Shown here piece after piece: positions 15,226-24,104 of a stretch of 64,000 nt of DNA. The notes beneath the pieces are model-generated. The model was not told the DNA's origin. It saw nothing but the letters and a program-made list of their open reading frames with translations, and did no database searches. The DNA comes from Sorangium cellulosum So ce56 (lineage in GTDB: Bacteria; Myxococcota_A; Polyangia; Polyangiales; Polyangiaceae), in the NCBI RefSeq assembly GCF_000067165.1, contig NC_010162.1:2294001-2358000 (forward strand). The letters are read 5' to 3'. Each line of letters starts with the position of its first letter. Position 1 is the first letter of the stretch. The position numbers were made by a program, and so were the translations under genes.

Positions 15226-16892
15226 GGTGTCCTCGACTTCTTCACCGGAACCGTGATCGTGAACCGCGCGCCGCCGAGCGGGCTCTGCGAGCAGACCGCC
15301 GCCCCGCCCATCTCGTCCTCGACGACCTGACGCACGAGGGCGAGGCCCTGGCCGCTCCCCCCCGAGACGAGCGCGACCCCGGGCGCGAAGATGGCCCGGC
15401 GTTGCTCTTCGGGCACGCCGGGCCCGTTGTCATCGATGTGGACGGTGACGGCGTCCTCTGCCGGAGCGATCGTCATCTCGACCGTGCCGTCCCGGCCGGC
15501 GACCGCACGGCCTGCGTTGCTCAGCAGGTTGCGGACGGCGAGGGCGAAGCGCGCGCGGGGGCCGACGAGGACGATGCCTTCTGTGGGCGGCGCGAAGCGG
15601 AGGTGGCCATTCAGCTCGTCCGCCATGCCAGCCACGACCTCGCGGAGCGATGAGACCACATCGAAGGGGGCGGGCGGCTCGGCGCCGAGGCTGGCGACCT
15701 TCATCATCTCGTCGACGAAGCGGAGCGCCCGACGGATGCCCGCCTCGACGCGCGCGCGCTGCTTGCTGACCTCGGCGGCCTCGCCTGCATCGCGGACGAG
15801 GCGGGCAAGGGCGACCTCGGCGGGGACGAGGGCGTTGCGGATCTCATGCACGACCATGCGGGCTTGCAAGGCGTTGGCGGCGGCGGCGCTCTCGTGCGCC
15901 GCAAGGCCTGGCTCGGGGAGCGCGCGACCCAGGGCGAGCGAGGACTCATCACGGAGCAGGGCGTCGGCCAGGACGGCGAAGGGAGTCGCGCGTTGCTCGG
16001 CGATCTCTTCGAGGAGAGGACGGGCGGGCTCCTGGACGGTGTAGCCCCAGTCGTAATGAGGCTCCTCCCAGCTAAAGTTGCTGCATCGGACAAGCCCGAG
16101 AGCCTCGAGCCGGTGGACCGAGCTTCGGGAATATCGAAACGACGGCTCTTCGGGATCGCTGGCGACGTAGAAATGGCGTTCAGGTGCTTGCAGCAGTTCG
16201 CGTGCGAGCTCCGGATGGACTCGCCAATCGTCATTCGGACCGAGCGACTGGGCTGACTCAACCGCGAGCAGCCATCGGACCGCGTCCGAGCCGGGGAGAT
16301 CGAGAAGGGTTGCACCCAGCGGCGTCAGCGTGGTCCGCCCTCCGCGCCTTCGGACCGCCCTGATTTCGAACGCGTAGCGCGGTGGCGGGGAGACCCAATC
16401 CCGAGACGTCCGTTTATAATGAGCCCAGACTGCCGCATTCTCAGTGATTCGATCGAGCGCCGCATCACGGGCGAGCGACCCTGTGGTCGACGAGACGCCG
16501 AGAAGTCGGCTGATCGCGATGTCGATCGTCGCGGTGATCTCGGCTTGGGACGCATCCGGCGCGAGGATGTCTCCCTCGATGCCCTCCGCGAGCTTCTCGA
16601 TAAGCGTCGCAAACGATGGTTGCAGCCACTTGCCCGTGAGCTCGCGTGCGTGCTCCGGATCCGTGCTGAGTTGATCGATGACGGTGAGGACGTGCCTCCG
16701 GTGGGCAGCGACATCGATCCGCGGGCGCGGCTGACCTTCGGGCGTGCGCGCGACGCTTTCGAGGTAAGCGCGGAGGCGCTCCAGGAAGTCCACGGCGGCA
16801 GTTGACCGCGCGGTGGACGCCCCGTCAACGCGCCGAGGTTCCCCGTGGCTGAGCACCCGCGTCCGCCGGATGCGCCGTGCAGTGACGGTCAT
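15222..16892 (-). CDS. Cytoplasmic histidine kinase paired with the nuclease response regulator
   Basis: 556 residues from ATG 16892; a GTG at 16793 (523 residues) is a reasonable alternative, and neither has a clear ribosome-binding site. The C-terminal half is a kinase: H-box VVHEIRNALVP, N-box NLLSNAGRAV, then DDNGPGVP and GGSGQGLALVRQVVEDEMGG of the ATP lid. No membrane segment is present, so it is soluble. The N-terminal ~340 residues match no sensor I know; the part with YSRSSVHRLEALGLV looks like a winged helix. The frame runs on upstream into element B, but that extension is repeat DNA, not part of the protein. Confidence 0.82.
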   Translation of the reverse strand: MTVTARRIRRTRVLSHGEPRRVDGASTARSTAAVDFLERLRAYLESVARTPEGQPRPRIDVAAHRRHVLTVIDQLSTDPEHARELTGKWLQPSFATLIEKLAEGIEGDILAPDASQAEITATIDIAISRLLGVSSTTGSLARDAALDRITENAAVWAHYKRTSRDWVSPPPRYAFEIRAVRRRGGRTTLTPLGATLLDLPGSDAVRWLLAVESAQSLGPNDDWRVHPELARELLQAPERHFYVASDPEEPSFRYSRSSVHRLEALGLVRCSNFSWEEPHYDWGYTVQEPARPLLEEIAEQRATPFAVLADALLRDESSLALGRALPEPGLAAHESAAAANALQARMVVHEIRNALVPAEVALARLVRDAGEAAEVSKQRARVEAGIRRALRFVDEMMKVASLGAEPPAPFDVVSSLREVVAGMADELNGHLRFAPPTEGIVLVGPRARFALAVRNLLSNAGRAVAGRDGTVEMTIAPAEDAVTVHIDDNGPGVPEEQRRAIFAPGVALVSGGSGQGLALVRQVVEDEMGGAAVCSQSPLGGARFTITVPVKKSRTP

Positions 16893-16962
16893 TCGTGGCG
16901 AGCGCTGCGCTGCATCGGTCGCGATCCATGCGGCGCCCGCTTGCTCCGCGTCCACTCCCGTA

Positions 16963-17208
16963 GCGCCGAGGGGAGGGTCTGCGCGGCGGCCGCGGGTGGG
17001 CGCGGCGAGCACCGACCGAGGTGCCATAAGGTCCCGGAGGGCTCCACGTCTCAGGCGCGCCTTGTGTGGCGCGCGACGAAACGTCCCAGGTGGCATGGCC
17101 CGAAGGGAGACATGCCGGGCGGTGTTCTCAGCGCAAGCTCCGCGCTCCCGCCTCGGCGGATGGCCGAGCGCCCGCCCGCGGCCGCCGCGCAGACCCTCCC
17201 CTCGGCGC
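16963..17208 (-). mobile_element. MITE-like terminal-inverted-repeat element, copy B (inverted)
   Basis: 246 bp with perfect 34-base terminal inverted repeats (GCGCCGAGGGGAGGGTCTGC...) that continue after one mismatch. The core is the reverse complement of copy A at 9149-9397 with about three differences in ~185 bp. The outer arms differ between copies A and B, yet within each copy the two arms match each other. No transposase and no clear target-site duplication. It fills most of the 346-base gap between the kinase gene and the NtrX-type gene; its left end touches a further hairpin (17207-17226). Confidence 0.8.
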
Positions 17209-17238
17209 GGCCCCCGGAAGGGCCGCCTCCTCCCTCGC

Positions 17239-18630
17239 CTACTCGTCCTCCGCCTCGCCCTTGTCCCCCCGCAGCCCGAGCGCCTTGAACTTCTTGTACA
17301 GGTGGCTCCGCTCGAGCCCGAGCCCCCGGGCCGTCGCGGCCATCTGCCCTCCGTGATGGCCGAGCGCCTCCTCCAGGATCGCCCGCTCCGCCTCTTCCGC
17401 GAGCACCCGGAACGGCACCCCCGGCCGGAAGAGCCCGCCCTTCATCGCGGCCTGCTGCCCTCCGAGGCAGACCTTCACGTCGCCCTCGTCGATCGTCTCG
17501 TCGGGCGTCAGGATCACCAGCCGCTCGATGATGTTGCGCAGCTCCCGCACGTTCCCCGGGAAGCTGTAGGCGACCAGCACGCCCATCCCGCCGTCCGTGA
17601 ACGCCATCCCGGGCCTATCGTTCGCCTGCGTCGCGAGCGCGAGGAAATGCCGCGCGAGCTGCGGCACGTCCTCGCGCCGCGCGCGCAGCGGCGGCAGCGA
17701 CAGCGGCAGCACGTTCAGCCGATCGTAGAGATCCGGCCGGAACTGCCCCTCCCGGCACGCCGCCTCGATGTCGCGGTTCGTCGCGGCCACCACGCGCACG
17801 TCGACCTTGATCGTCTCGTGCCCGCCCACGCGCTCGATCTCCCGCTCCTGGAGCACCCTGAGCAGCTTCGCCTGCATCGCGAGCGGCATGTCCCCGACCT
17901 CGTCGAGGAACAGCGTCCCGCCGCTCGCGCGCTCGAACTTGCCTCGCCGCTGCTTCGTGGCGCCCGTGAACGCGCCGGCCTCGTGCCCGAACATCTCGCT
18001 CTCGATGAGCTCGCTCGGGACCGCGGCGCAGTTCATCTTCTCGAGCGGCCCGCGCGCCCGCTTCGACGCGCCGTGGATCGCGCGCGCGACGAGCTCCTTG
18101 CCGGTGCCGCGCTCGCCCGTCACGAAGACCGTCGCGGTCGCCTTCGCCGCGCGCGCGATCTGCTCGCGCAGGTCGAGCATCGCCCGGCTCTCTCCGATGA
18201 GCTCGCCGACCTGGCCGGTCTGCGTCCGCAGCGCCTTCGCCTCGGCCTCGGCGCGGACAAGGCGCAAGGTGTTCTCGAGCACGAGCAGCAGCCGATCGGT
18301 CGAGAGCGGCTTCTCCAGGAAGTCGATCGCCCCGAGCCGCGTCGCGCGGACGGCGGCGTCGACCGTCGCGTGGCCGCTCATCATCACGACGGGCAGCTCC
18401 GAGCCGGAAACGCGTATCCGCTGGAGCAGCTCCACGCCGTCACCGTCGGGCAGCGAGACGTCGAAGAGCGCGATGTCGTAGCTCCGCTTCGCGAGCTTTT
18501 CTTCGGCCACCCCGACGCCGCCGGCGACGTCGACCGTGTAGCCCTCGAGCGACAGCGCCTTCTGGAGGGTCGTCAAGATCGCCCGCTCGTCATCGAGCAC
18601 CAGCACATGTCCGCGCGGCATGTCTGCCAC
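17239..18630 (-). CDS. Sigma-54-dependent response regulator, NtrX/NtrC family
   Basis: 463 residues in three parts. A receiver with Asp57 (IALFDVSLPDGDG) and Lys107 (FLEKP). An AAA+ domain with Walker A GERGTGKE (172-179), the sigma-54-contacting GAFTGA (219-224) and FLDEVGD (241-247). A Fis-type C-terminal HTH (about 425-452, GLGLERSHLYKKFKALGL), as in NtrX. It activates RpoN-dependent promoters after phosphorylation. No kinase gene adjoins it, so its partner is elsewhere. A second ATG four codons in is possible. The regulon is unknown. Confidence 0.92.
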   Translation of the reverse strand: MADMPRGHVLVLDDERAILTTLQKALSLEGYTVDVAGGVGVAEEKLAKRSYDIALFDVSLPDGDGVELLQRIRVSGSELPVVMMSGHATVDAAVRATRLGAIDFLEKPLSTDRLLLVLENTLRLVRAEAEAKALRTQTGQVGELIGESRAMLDLREQIARAAKATATVFVTGERGTGKELVARAIHGASKRARGPLEKMNCAAVPSELIESEMFGHEAGAFTGATKQRRGKFERASGGTLFLDEVGDMPLAMQAKLLRVLQEREIERVGGHETIKVDVRVVAATNRDIEAACREGQFRPDLYDRLNVLPLSLPPLRARREDVPQLARHFLALATQANDRPGMAFTDGGMGVLVAYSFPGNVRELRNIIERLVILTPDETIDEGDVKVCLGGQQAAMKGGLFRPGVPFRVLAEEAERAILEEALGHHGGQMAATARGLGLERSHLYKKFKALGLRGDKGEAEDE

Positions 18631-18809
18631 CGTAGCGCGGAACCGCCGCGGCCGATGCCCGCGCTCCGGCGGAGCGCGGCAGCGGGAAGCGGGACGCGGG
18701 ACGCGGGACGCGGGACCAATGACGCCTGCCCAGCTTCCGCGCGCTCCACGTCGGCGCGCGTGGAGAAAGGAGGATCCGGCTTGCGCGCGCTATGGTAGCT
18801 TGGCCCAGG

Positions 18810-19937
18810 ATGTCTCCCGACGGTCTCGCGACGGCGGAAGGAGATCTGGAGCGGACGCCGTTCGCTCATCTTTTCGTCTATGCCGTCGAGCATCGGCTGA
18901 CCGGCGCGCTCATCCTGGTGGAGCCCACGGGCGCCGATCACACGCTGCGGATCGTCCGGGGGAACCCCGTGAAGATCCGTCCGAGCGACGGGTACGCGCG
19001 GCTCGGGGAGATCCTGCTCGAAGAGGGGGTGATCACCGCCGAGATCCTGGCCGAGGCGCTCGCGACAAGGGGCCTCCTGGGGGACGTGCTGCTGCTGTCG
19101 GGGTGCGTCGACGCCGCGACCATCGACTGGCTCGCCCAGGTCCAGTTCGTGCGGCGGATGGTGCGCCTGTTCGATCTGCCCCCGGAGACGAAGTACCGCT
19201 ACTTCGACGGCCTCGACGCGCTGGCCGAGTGGGGGGGAGATCCCGCGAAGGTCGATCCCCTCGCGCTCCTCTGGGCGGGGCTGCGCGATTACGGCGAGCG
19301 CTCGACGCGCCTCCAGCGGACCCTGGAGCGGATCGGGGCCGTGCCCCTCCGCCTGCACCCCGCCCTCGAGCCCGGCCGCTTCGGCTTCCGCGAGGGCGAG
19401 CTCGCGGTGATCGAGGCGCTGGAGAGCTCCACGCCCACGCTCGCCGCGCTCCTCCGATCCGGGGTCGCGCCGGAGCCGACCGTGCGCAAGCTCATCTACG
19501 CCCTCGCGATCACCCGCTACCTCGATTTCGGGACGGGCGTGCCCGTGGGCGCGGAGCTCTCGTCGAGCGTGCCGCCCGCCAGCGCGGCGAGCCTGTCGCT
19601 CGGGCGCGTGCAGCTGCGCGCGACCGTCCATCGCGTGGGCGCGGCCGCGCCGGATCCGGCCGGCGACGGGGAGCGCGCGCCGGTGCTCGCGCGCGGCCGC
19701 CGCCGGGATCGCCCTTCCTCGGAGCCGTCGCCCATCTCGATCGTCGCCGGCGCGTCACCGCTCAGCGGAGGCTCGCTCTCCGCGGCGGTGGCCGCCGAGC
19801 TCGCCAGCGCCGCCGGCCTCGACGTCGGCCGCGCGGCGAACGAGCCGTCCGAGACCGGCAGAGACCGCGAGCCGTGGGGATCGCTCGCTCCGGCCGGCGA
19901 GGGCGCTGGCGGTCCGCCGCGTCCCGAGGACCCCTGA
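18810..19937 (+). CDS. DUF4388-type protein (PatA N-terminal-like)
   Basis: 375 residues from ATG 18810; ATG 18792 adds six residues. The N-terminus has the DUF4388 pattern: DLERTPFAHLFVYAVEHRLTG then GALILVEP...LRIVRGNPV and LGEILLEEGVIT. Such domains recur in myxobacterial gliding and signalling proteins, often joined to receivers or TPRs; none is seen here. The C-terminal ~120 residues are Ser/Pro/Arg-rich and probably disordered. It is divergent from the NtrX-type gene. Role unknown; a protein-interaction part of a signalling complex is likely. Confidence 0.75.
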   Translation: MSPDGLATAEGDLERTPFAHLFVYAVEHRLTGALILVEPTGADHTLRIVRGNPVKIRPSDGYARLGEILLEEGVITAEILAEALATRGLLGDVLLLSGCVDAATIDWLAQVQFVRRMVRLFDLPPETKYRYFDGLDALAEWGGDPAKVDPLALLWAGLRDYGERSTRLQRTLERIGAVPLRLHPALEPGRFGFREGELAVIEALESSTPTLAALLRSGVAPEPTVRKLIYALAITRYLDFGTGVPVGAELSSSVPPASAASLSLGRVQLRATVHRVGAAAPDPAGDGERAPVLARGRRRDRPSSEPSPISIVAGASPLSGGSLSAAVAAELASAAGLDVGRAANEPSETGRDREPWGSLAPAGEGAGGPPRPEDP

Positions 19938-19967
19938 GGCGAGCCACCCGCTATATAGGCCGCCGCG

Positions 19968-21362
19968 ATGCCTGCGCCCGCGCGACGCCTGCTCCCCGCT
20001 CAGGTCCACCTCCCCTCCGGCGGCGTGGCGCGCCTGTCGGACGCCGCCGCGCGCGCTCGCGCTTCGTCCGTCTTCGGCGCTCCCGCAGGCCGCGGCGGCG
20101 AGCGCGCATCCCTCGGCAGGTGCGCGCTCGACGTGCAGGTCCTCGCGGGCCCGTCGGTCCTGGCCGACGCGCGCGGCGCGCCGCTGGATCCTCTCGGCCT
20201 CCCGCTCACCGACGCCCATGTCCTGCGCGCGCTCCTCGCGTCTGCCGGCGTCGTGCCCGAGGAGCCAGGCGCCTACACCTGCGAGAACTGCAGCGCCCCG
20301 TTCGAGGTCGCCCCGTCGGGCCTGCTGGAGATCGGGCCGTTCACCGATGGCGAGCTCGACGATCCCGAGCTCGATCGCCCGTTCGACTTCGGCGTGTCGC
20401 ACCCGATCCCGGCGCTGCGTGTGGGTCGCTCCGTCTGCCGCGCCGTGCGGCTCGTCGAGCGCACCGTCGAGGAAGCGATGCCGCTCCTCCGCCTGCCCGA
20501 CGACGGCGTCCTGCGCGTCACGCCGTCGCTGGTGGTGGCCATGGGGATCGCGGCGCTCGGCCGCGAGCGCCGCGCGCCGGTGATCGCCGACGCGCTCGCC
20601 AGCGCTCCCGACGAGGCGTGGGCGGCGATCGTCGACCTCTACCACGAGGCGCGCTACCCCGCGCGGCTCCTCGCCGTCTACCGCTGCCAGGGCTGCGGCG
20701 CCCGCAACGATCTCGACGTGCCGCTCGATCGGGAGCTCGCGCGCGCCCCGCTGCGCGCTGCTGGAGTGGACGGAGCGGACACGAACGAGCTCGGGGAGCC
20801 CCGCCCGACGAGGCCAGGGGCGAGGGCTCGGGCGAGCGCCTCGAGCGCCTTTCCGGATCTCGACGGCTTCGAGGCGCGCGTCCGCGCCGCGGCGGGGCGC
20901 ATCTACGAGGCCCGCGGCGTGCGGAACATCGATCTCTTCATCGACGCAGGCGTGCCGGCCTGCGACGACGGAGGCGAGCCGCTGCTCGGCTGCTACACGC
21001 CCGGGACACCTGCGGATGCGCTCGGGATCGCCCATCCTCCGGAGATCAGGATCTTCTATCGGACGTTCCGATCGGAAGCCCGCGAGGATCCCGGCTTCGA
21101 CATCGACGCGGAGATCGAGGAGACGATCGACCACGAGGTGACACATCACCTGCACCATCTGGCTGGCAGCGATCCGCTCGACGACGAGGAGCACGAGCAG
21201 ATCACGCGCGAGGAGCTGCGCCGGGTGGGCCACGCCGAGGCGGTGCGGCGCGCCCGGCGCGGCGCCCTGTCGGACGTCGCCGGCTTCGTGCGCGCGACGT
21301 GGCCGGCCTGGCTGATCGCGGCCGTCGGAACGGCCCTCGCGTGGTGCGCAGGCGGGCGCTGA
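19968..21362 (+). CDS. Zinc-ribbon / zincin metallopeptidase-like protein with C-terminal membrane anchor
   Basis: 464 residues. Cys pairs CENC (105-108) and CQGC (240-243) could form a split zinc ribbon around an insert. The C-terminal third has a minimal metallopeptidase motif: ETIDHEVTHHLHHL with HEVTH at 389-393 and acidic residues (DDEEHE) beyond. It ends with one hydrophobic segment (WPAWLIAAVGTALAW). It starts 30 bases after the DUF4388 gene and so is probably co-transcribed. Substrate unknown. It could be a membrane-tethered protease; the zinc motif is short enough that this remains tentative. Confidence 0.65.
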   Translation: MPAPARRLLPAQVHLPSGGVARLSDAAARARASSVFGAPAGRGGERASLGRCALDVQVLAGPSVLADARGAPLDPLGLPLTDAHVLRALLASAGVVPEEPGAYTCENCSAPFEVAPSGLLEIGPFTDGELDDPELDRPFDFGVSHPIPALRVGRSVCRAVRLVERTVEEAMPLLRLPDDGVLRVTPSLVVAMGIAALGRERRAPVIADALASAPDEAWAAIVDLYHEARYPARLLAVYRCQGCGARNDLDVPLDRELARAPLRAAGVDGADTNELGEPRPTRPGARARASASSAFPDLDGFEARVRAAAGRIYEARGVRNIDLFIDAGVPACDDGGEPLLGCYTPGTPADALGIAHPPEIRIFYRTFRSEAREDPGFDIDAEIEETIDHEVTHHLHHLAGSDPLDDEEHEQITREELRRVGHAEAVRRARRGALSDVAGFVRATWPAWLIAAVGTALAWCAGGR

Positions 21363-21508
21363 CGTCCAGCGCCGCGCGGGGAGAGCGCGACCGTGCGCCC
21401 GCCGCTTTCTTCGAAGCGGGAGGATGAGCTGTCTATACTGCCGGGACAGCAAGAAGATGTGCCGGGGAATACCGGCTCCTCGAGCGCGCTGTGCTTTTGC
21501 CGAGGATC

Positions 21509-22177
21509 GTGAAGACGAAGAGCTCGCCGGCCCGCACGGCCGGGTCCACCAAAGCGCCAGGTCCAGCCAAGCGGGGTGGCGGTGCGCAGAACCGCCGGGG
21601 AAGTCCGGATGCGGTCGAGAAGCGCCGGGCTGCGCGCCGGTTCAACGAGCTGCTCCTGGGCGGCGGCGGCCGCGCCGGAGACGGCCGTACCGAGCGCCGG
21701 CGCCGGCGCCTGCTCGCCGAGCTGGCCGAGGGGGTCGCGCGGCGAGGCAAGCGCGCGCTCAAGCCGATCGACGTGCTGTCGCGCGTCGAGGAGCTCCTGG
21801 CGCTGGGCGAGCCGCTCGCCTCGATCCGCAAGGCGTACCCGCCCCCGCCCCCGGTCGAGGTGACCGCCGAGCTCGTGGAGGGCCTGAGGCACCTCCACCG
21901 CGCCTACGGTTTCTCCGCGGACGTGTACCGGTTCGTCGGGCTCGACGCGCACGCGCTGCGGAAGGCCGGGGTGCTGCGGGGCGGCGAGCGCGGGGACGAG
22001 CGCGAGGACGAAGCGGGGCGTGTCCGCCGAGGCAGCGCGCCGCGGGGCAGCTTGACCTTGCCTGCCGGCGCGGGGATAACCCGCTCCGATGCGCGCGAGA
22101 ACGCTGAAGCTCCCCCTCGGCGCGGCCTCCATGGCGGTCGTGTGCGCGGCGTCGACCGGCCTGTCGCTCCGCGCTGA
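21509..22177 (+). CDS. Unknown basic protein overlapping the PPIase gene
   Basis: About 222 residues from GTG 21509, preceded by GAGGA; a GTG at 21491 is the alternative. Basic Lys/Arg/Ala-rich N-terminus, then a helical region with RRRRRLLAELAEG, ALKPIDVLSRVEELLALGEP and VEGLRHLHRAYGFSADVYRFVG that looks conserved and folded. Beyond about residue 165 the sequence is low-complexity. The last 89 bases overlap the signal-peptide part of the next gene in another frame, so the stop or the next start may be misplaced. No family recognised. Confidence 0.6.
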   Translation: MKTKSSPARTAGSTKAPGPAKRGGGAQNRRGSPDAVEKRRAARRFNELLLGGGGRAGDGRTERRRRRLLAELAEGVARRGKRALKPIDVLSRVEELLALGEPLASIRKAYPPPPPVEVTAELVEGLRHLHRAYGFSADVYRFVGLDAHALRKAGVLRGGERGDEREDEAGRVRRGSAPRGSLTLPAGAGITRSDARENAEAPPRRGLHGGRVRGVDRPVAPR

Positions 22178-23117
22178 GGCCCAGCCAGCGGCCGCCGCGG
22201 ACGCCCCGGTGGCGCGCGTCGGCGACGCGGCGATCACGGCGTCGGAGGTCGAGCGCAGGCTCGCGCAGGTCCCGCCGTTTCAGCTCCAGACCTTCGGGCG
22301 TACCCCGGAAGAGATCCGGAAGAACTTCGTCAACCAGGTCCTCGTGCGCGAGCTGCTCCTCGCCCAGGGGGCCGCCGCGCAGAAGCTGACGGAGCGCGCC
22401 GACGTGCAGGATCGCGTGCGCGGCGTCCTGCGCTCCGCGCTGCTGCAGCGGATCCAGGCGGAGGCGGCGGCGAGCTCCCCGGTGACGGACGAGGAGGTCC
22501 GCGCCTATTACGAGGCCCACCGCGACAGGTTCAGCTCCCCGGCGATGGTGGCGCTCTGGCGCATCCTCGTCGCGACGCGCGGGGAGGCCGAGGCGATCCT
22601 GGCCGAGCTGAAGAAGGACCCGTCACCCCAGCGTTTCAAGGAGATCGCCCGCGAGAAATCGCTCGACAAGGCGACGAGCATGCGCGGCGGCGATCTCGGC
22701 TTCGTGGCGTCCGATGGCACCACGTCCGAGCCGGGGCTGAAGGTCGACCCGGGGCTCCTCTCGGCTGCCGCCGGGGTGAAAGACGCGGAGCTCGTGCCCG
22801 AGCCCGTGCCCGAGGGCGATGGCTTTGCTGTGCTGTGGCGGCGCCAGAGCAGGAAACCCGTGAGCCGCTCGCTCGAGCAGGAGGCGCCGTCCATCCGTCA
22901 GATCCTCGCGCACGGCAAGGCGGAGGCGCAGGTGAAGCAGCTCCTCGATCGCCTGCGAGCGCAGGACGTCTCCGGTCACGCCCCCGAGATCGTGGACCTC
23001 ATCGACGTCACCTCGACGGGGGATCTGCAGCCGAAGAGGCGCCCGGGCACCCTCGCGAGCGGTCGGCGTCCGGGCGCGCCTCCGCCGTCGCCCGTGCCGC
23101 GTCACGACATGCGCTGA
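22089..23117 (+). CDS. Exported parvulin-type peptidyl-prolyl cis-trans isomerase
   Basis: 342 residues. ATG 22089 is chosen because it provides a signal peptide (residues 1-32, ending SLRAEAQ). A SurA-like N-terminal helical domain (VGDAAITASEVERRLAQ, NFVNQVLVRELLLAQG) is followed by a PpiC domain near 150-255 (SPAMVALWRILV, RFKEIAREKSLD, RGGDLGFV). It catalyses prolyl isomerisation and chaperones outer-membrane proteins in the periplasm. The C-terminal ~40 residues are a Pro/Arg tail. It follows the unknown basic protein. Confidence 0.85.
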   Translation: MRARTLKLPLGAASMAVVCAASTGLSLRAEAQPAAAADAPVARVGDAAITASEVERRLAQVPPFQLQTFGRTPEEIRKNFVNQVLVRELLLAQGAAAQKLTERADVQDRVRGVLRSALLQRIQAEAAASSPVTDEEVRAYYEAHRDRFSSPAMVALWRILVATRGEAEAILAELKKDPSPQRFKEIAREKSLDKATSMRGGDLGFVASDGTTSEPGLKVDPGLLSAAAGVKDAELVPEPVPEGDGFAVLWRRQSRKPVSRSLEQEAPSIRQILAHGKAEAQVKQLLDRLRAQDVSGHAPEIVDLIDVTSTGDLQPKRRPGTLASGRRPGAPPPSPVPRHDMR

Positions 23118-23202
23118 GTCGACCGGCGCGCACGGATGGGCGCTCGACACCCGCGGGCGCAGCGCCGCCGAGGGCGACACCCCCGAGGGCGCTGACGGCG
23201 TG

Positions 23203-24009
23203 TCAGCTGAAGGCGATGGCGAGCGCGATGGCGGCGAAGCCGGAGGCGATGGTGAGCGCGAGCGCGGCGATGCTCCCGGCGCGTCGAGCGCGCTCCGCCG
23301 CGTCGGGGTGGAGCGCGTAGACGCCCAGGAGCAGCGCCATGGACGCCTTGCCCGGTACCCGGAGCGAGGCGGAGAGGACCTGCTCGGCTCCCTTGGTGCC
23401 GCCCGTGATGAGCATGGCCAGCGCGCCGAGCGGGCCGGCCATGAGATCCCAGCCGCACGCGTAGAGCCCGAAGCGGAGCGCGCGCCGGCGCTCTGGCCGC
23501 GCGCCCTGGCGCCGTGCCCCGAGGTCGAGCGCGGCGCCGTGCAAGGTGTGCGCGAGCACCATCCACACGGTGACCGCCGGAACGCCGATCGCGAGCCACT
23601 GGAGGGCGCTCGCGCGTGCGGCCGGGTTGCGAGCCAGCTCCAGCGCAAGGCTCGGCAGCGCCAGCGCGATGAGGGGCAGGAGGGCGGCGATCATCGACAG
23701 GATCGCGAGCGTCTCCGCCAGCAGGGCGAAGCGCATGGCCGTGGGGAGCGCGCCGTCGGGGATCGTCGCGAAGAACGTCTCGGCTCCCAGCGTGGTCGCC
23801 CTCGAGGTGGCCCAGAGCCGCGACCAGACCCCGCCGATCGGGCGCTCCCACGGGACGATCGCGACGACCCCCGAGCCCTCGTCGCTCGCCGCGGAGCACC
23901 CGGCGCAGTCGGGCTGTCCGCAGCACGCGCAGAGCACCGCCGCGGGGACATCGAACGTCTCGTCGTCCCGCGAGAGCTCACGGCGTACGCTGGCAGATCG
24001 CTTGGCCAT
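23203..24009 (-). CDS. Integral membrane protein with N-terminal Cys cluster
   Basis: 268 residues from ATG 24009. A short N-terminal Cys cluster (CACCGQPDCAGC) could bind zinc. About four hydrophobic segments follow (LAETLAILSMIAALLPLIAL; LQWLAIGVPAVTVWMVLAH; LMAGPLGALAMLIT; AALALTIASGFAAIALAIAF), resembling a YIP1-like or DUF-type membrane protein. Same direction as the zinc-ribbon membrane protein 95 bases upstream, so possibly co-transcribed. No catalytic motif; function unknown. Confidence 0.7.
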   Translation of the reverse strand: MAKRSASVRRELSRDDETFDVPAAVLCACCGQPDCAGCSAASDEGSGVVAIVPWERPIGGVWSRLWATSRATTLGAETFFATIPDGALPTAMRFALLAETLAILSMIAALLPLIALALPSLALELARNPAARASALQWLAIGVPAVTVWMVLAHTLHGAALDLGARRQGARPERRRALRFGLYACGWDLMAGPLGALAMLITGGTKGAEQVLSASLRVPGKASMALLLGVYALHPDAAERARRAGSIAALALTIASGFAAIALAIAFS

Positions 24010-24104
24010 TGCGCACCTTCGAGCAGCGGACAAAGGCCACTCCCATCAAGGTTACGTCGCACGGGCGAGCCTGTCGACCCGAGATGCCACCCGCCGCGCG
24101 CTGC

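Noticed and set aside
14281..16892. Conventional restriction-modification system
   Set aside because: No methyltransferase or specificity subunit lies nearby; the nuclease-like domain is part of a response regulator.
16893..17096. N-terminal extension of the histidine kinase
   Set aside because: The extra residues come from element B and also appear beside unrelated genes at element A, so they are repeat DNA.
18620..21427. Long + strand frame overlapping the DUF4388 and zincin genes
   Set aside because: Arg/Pro/Ala-rich shadow frame; the other frame carries recognisable domains.
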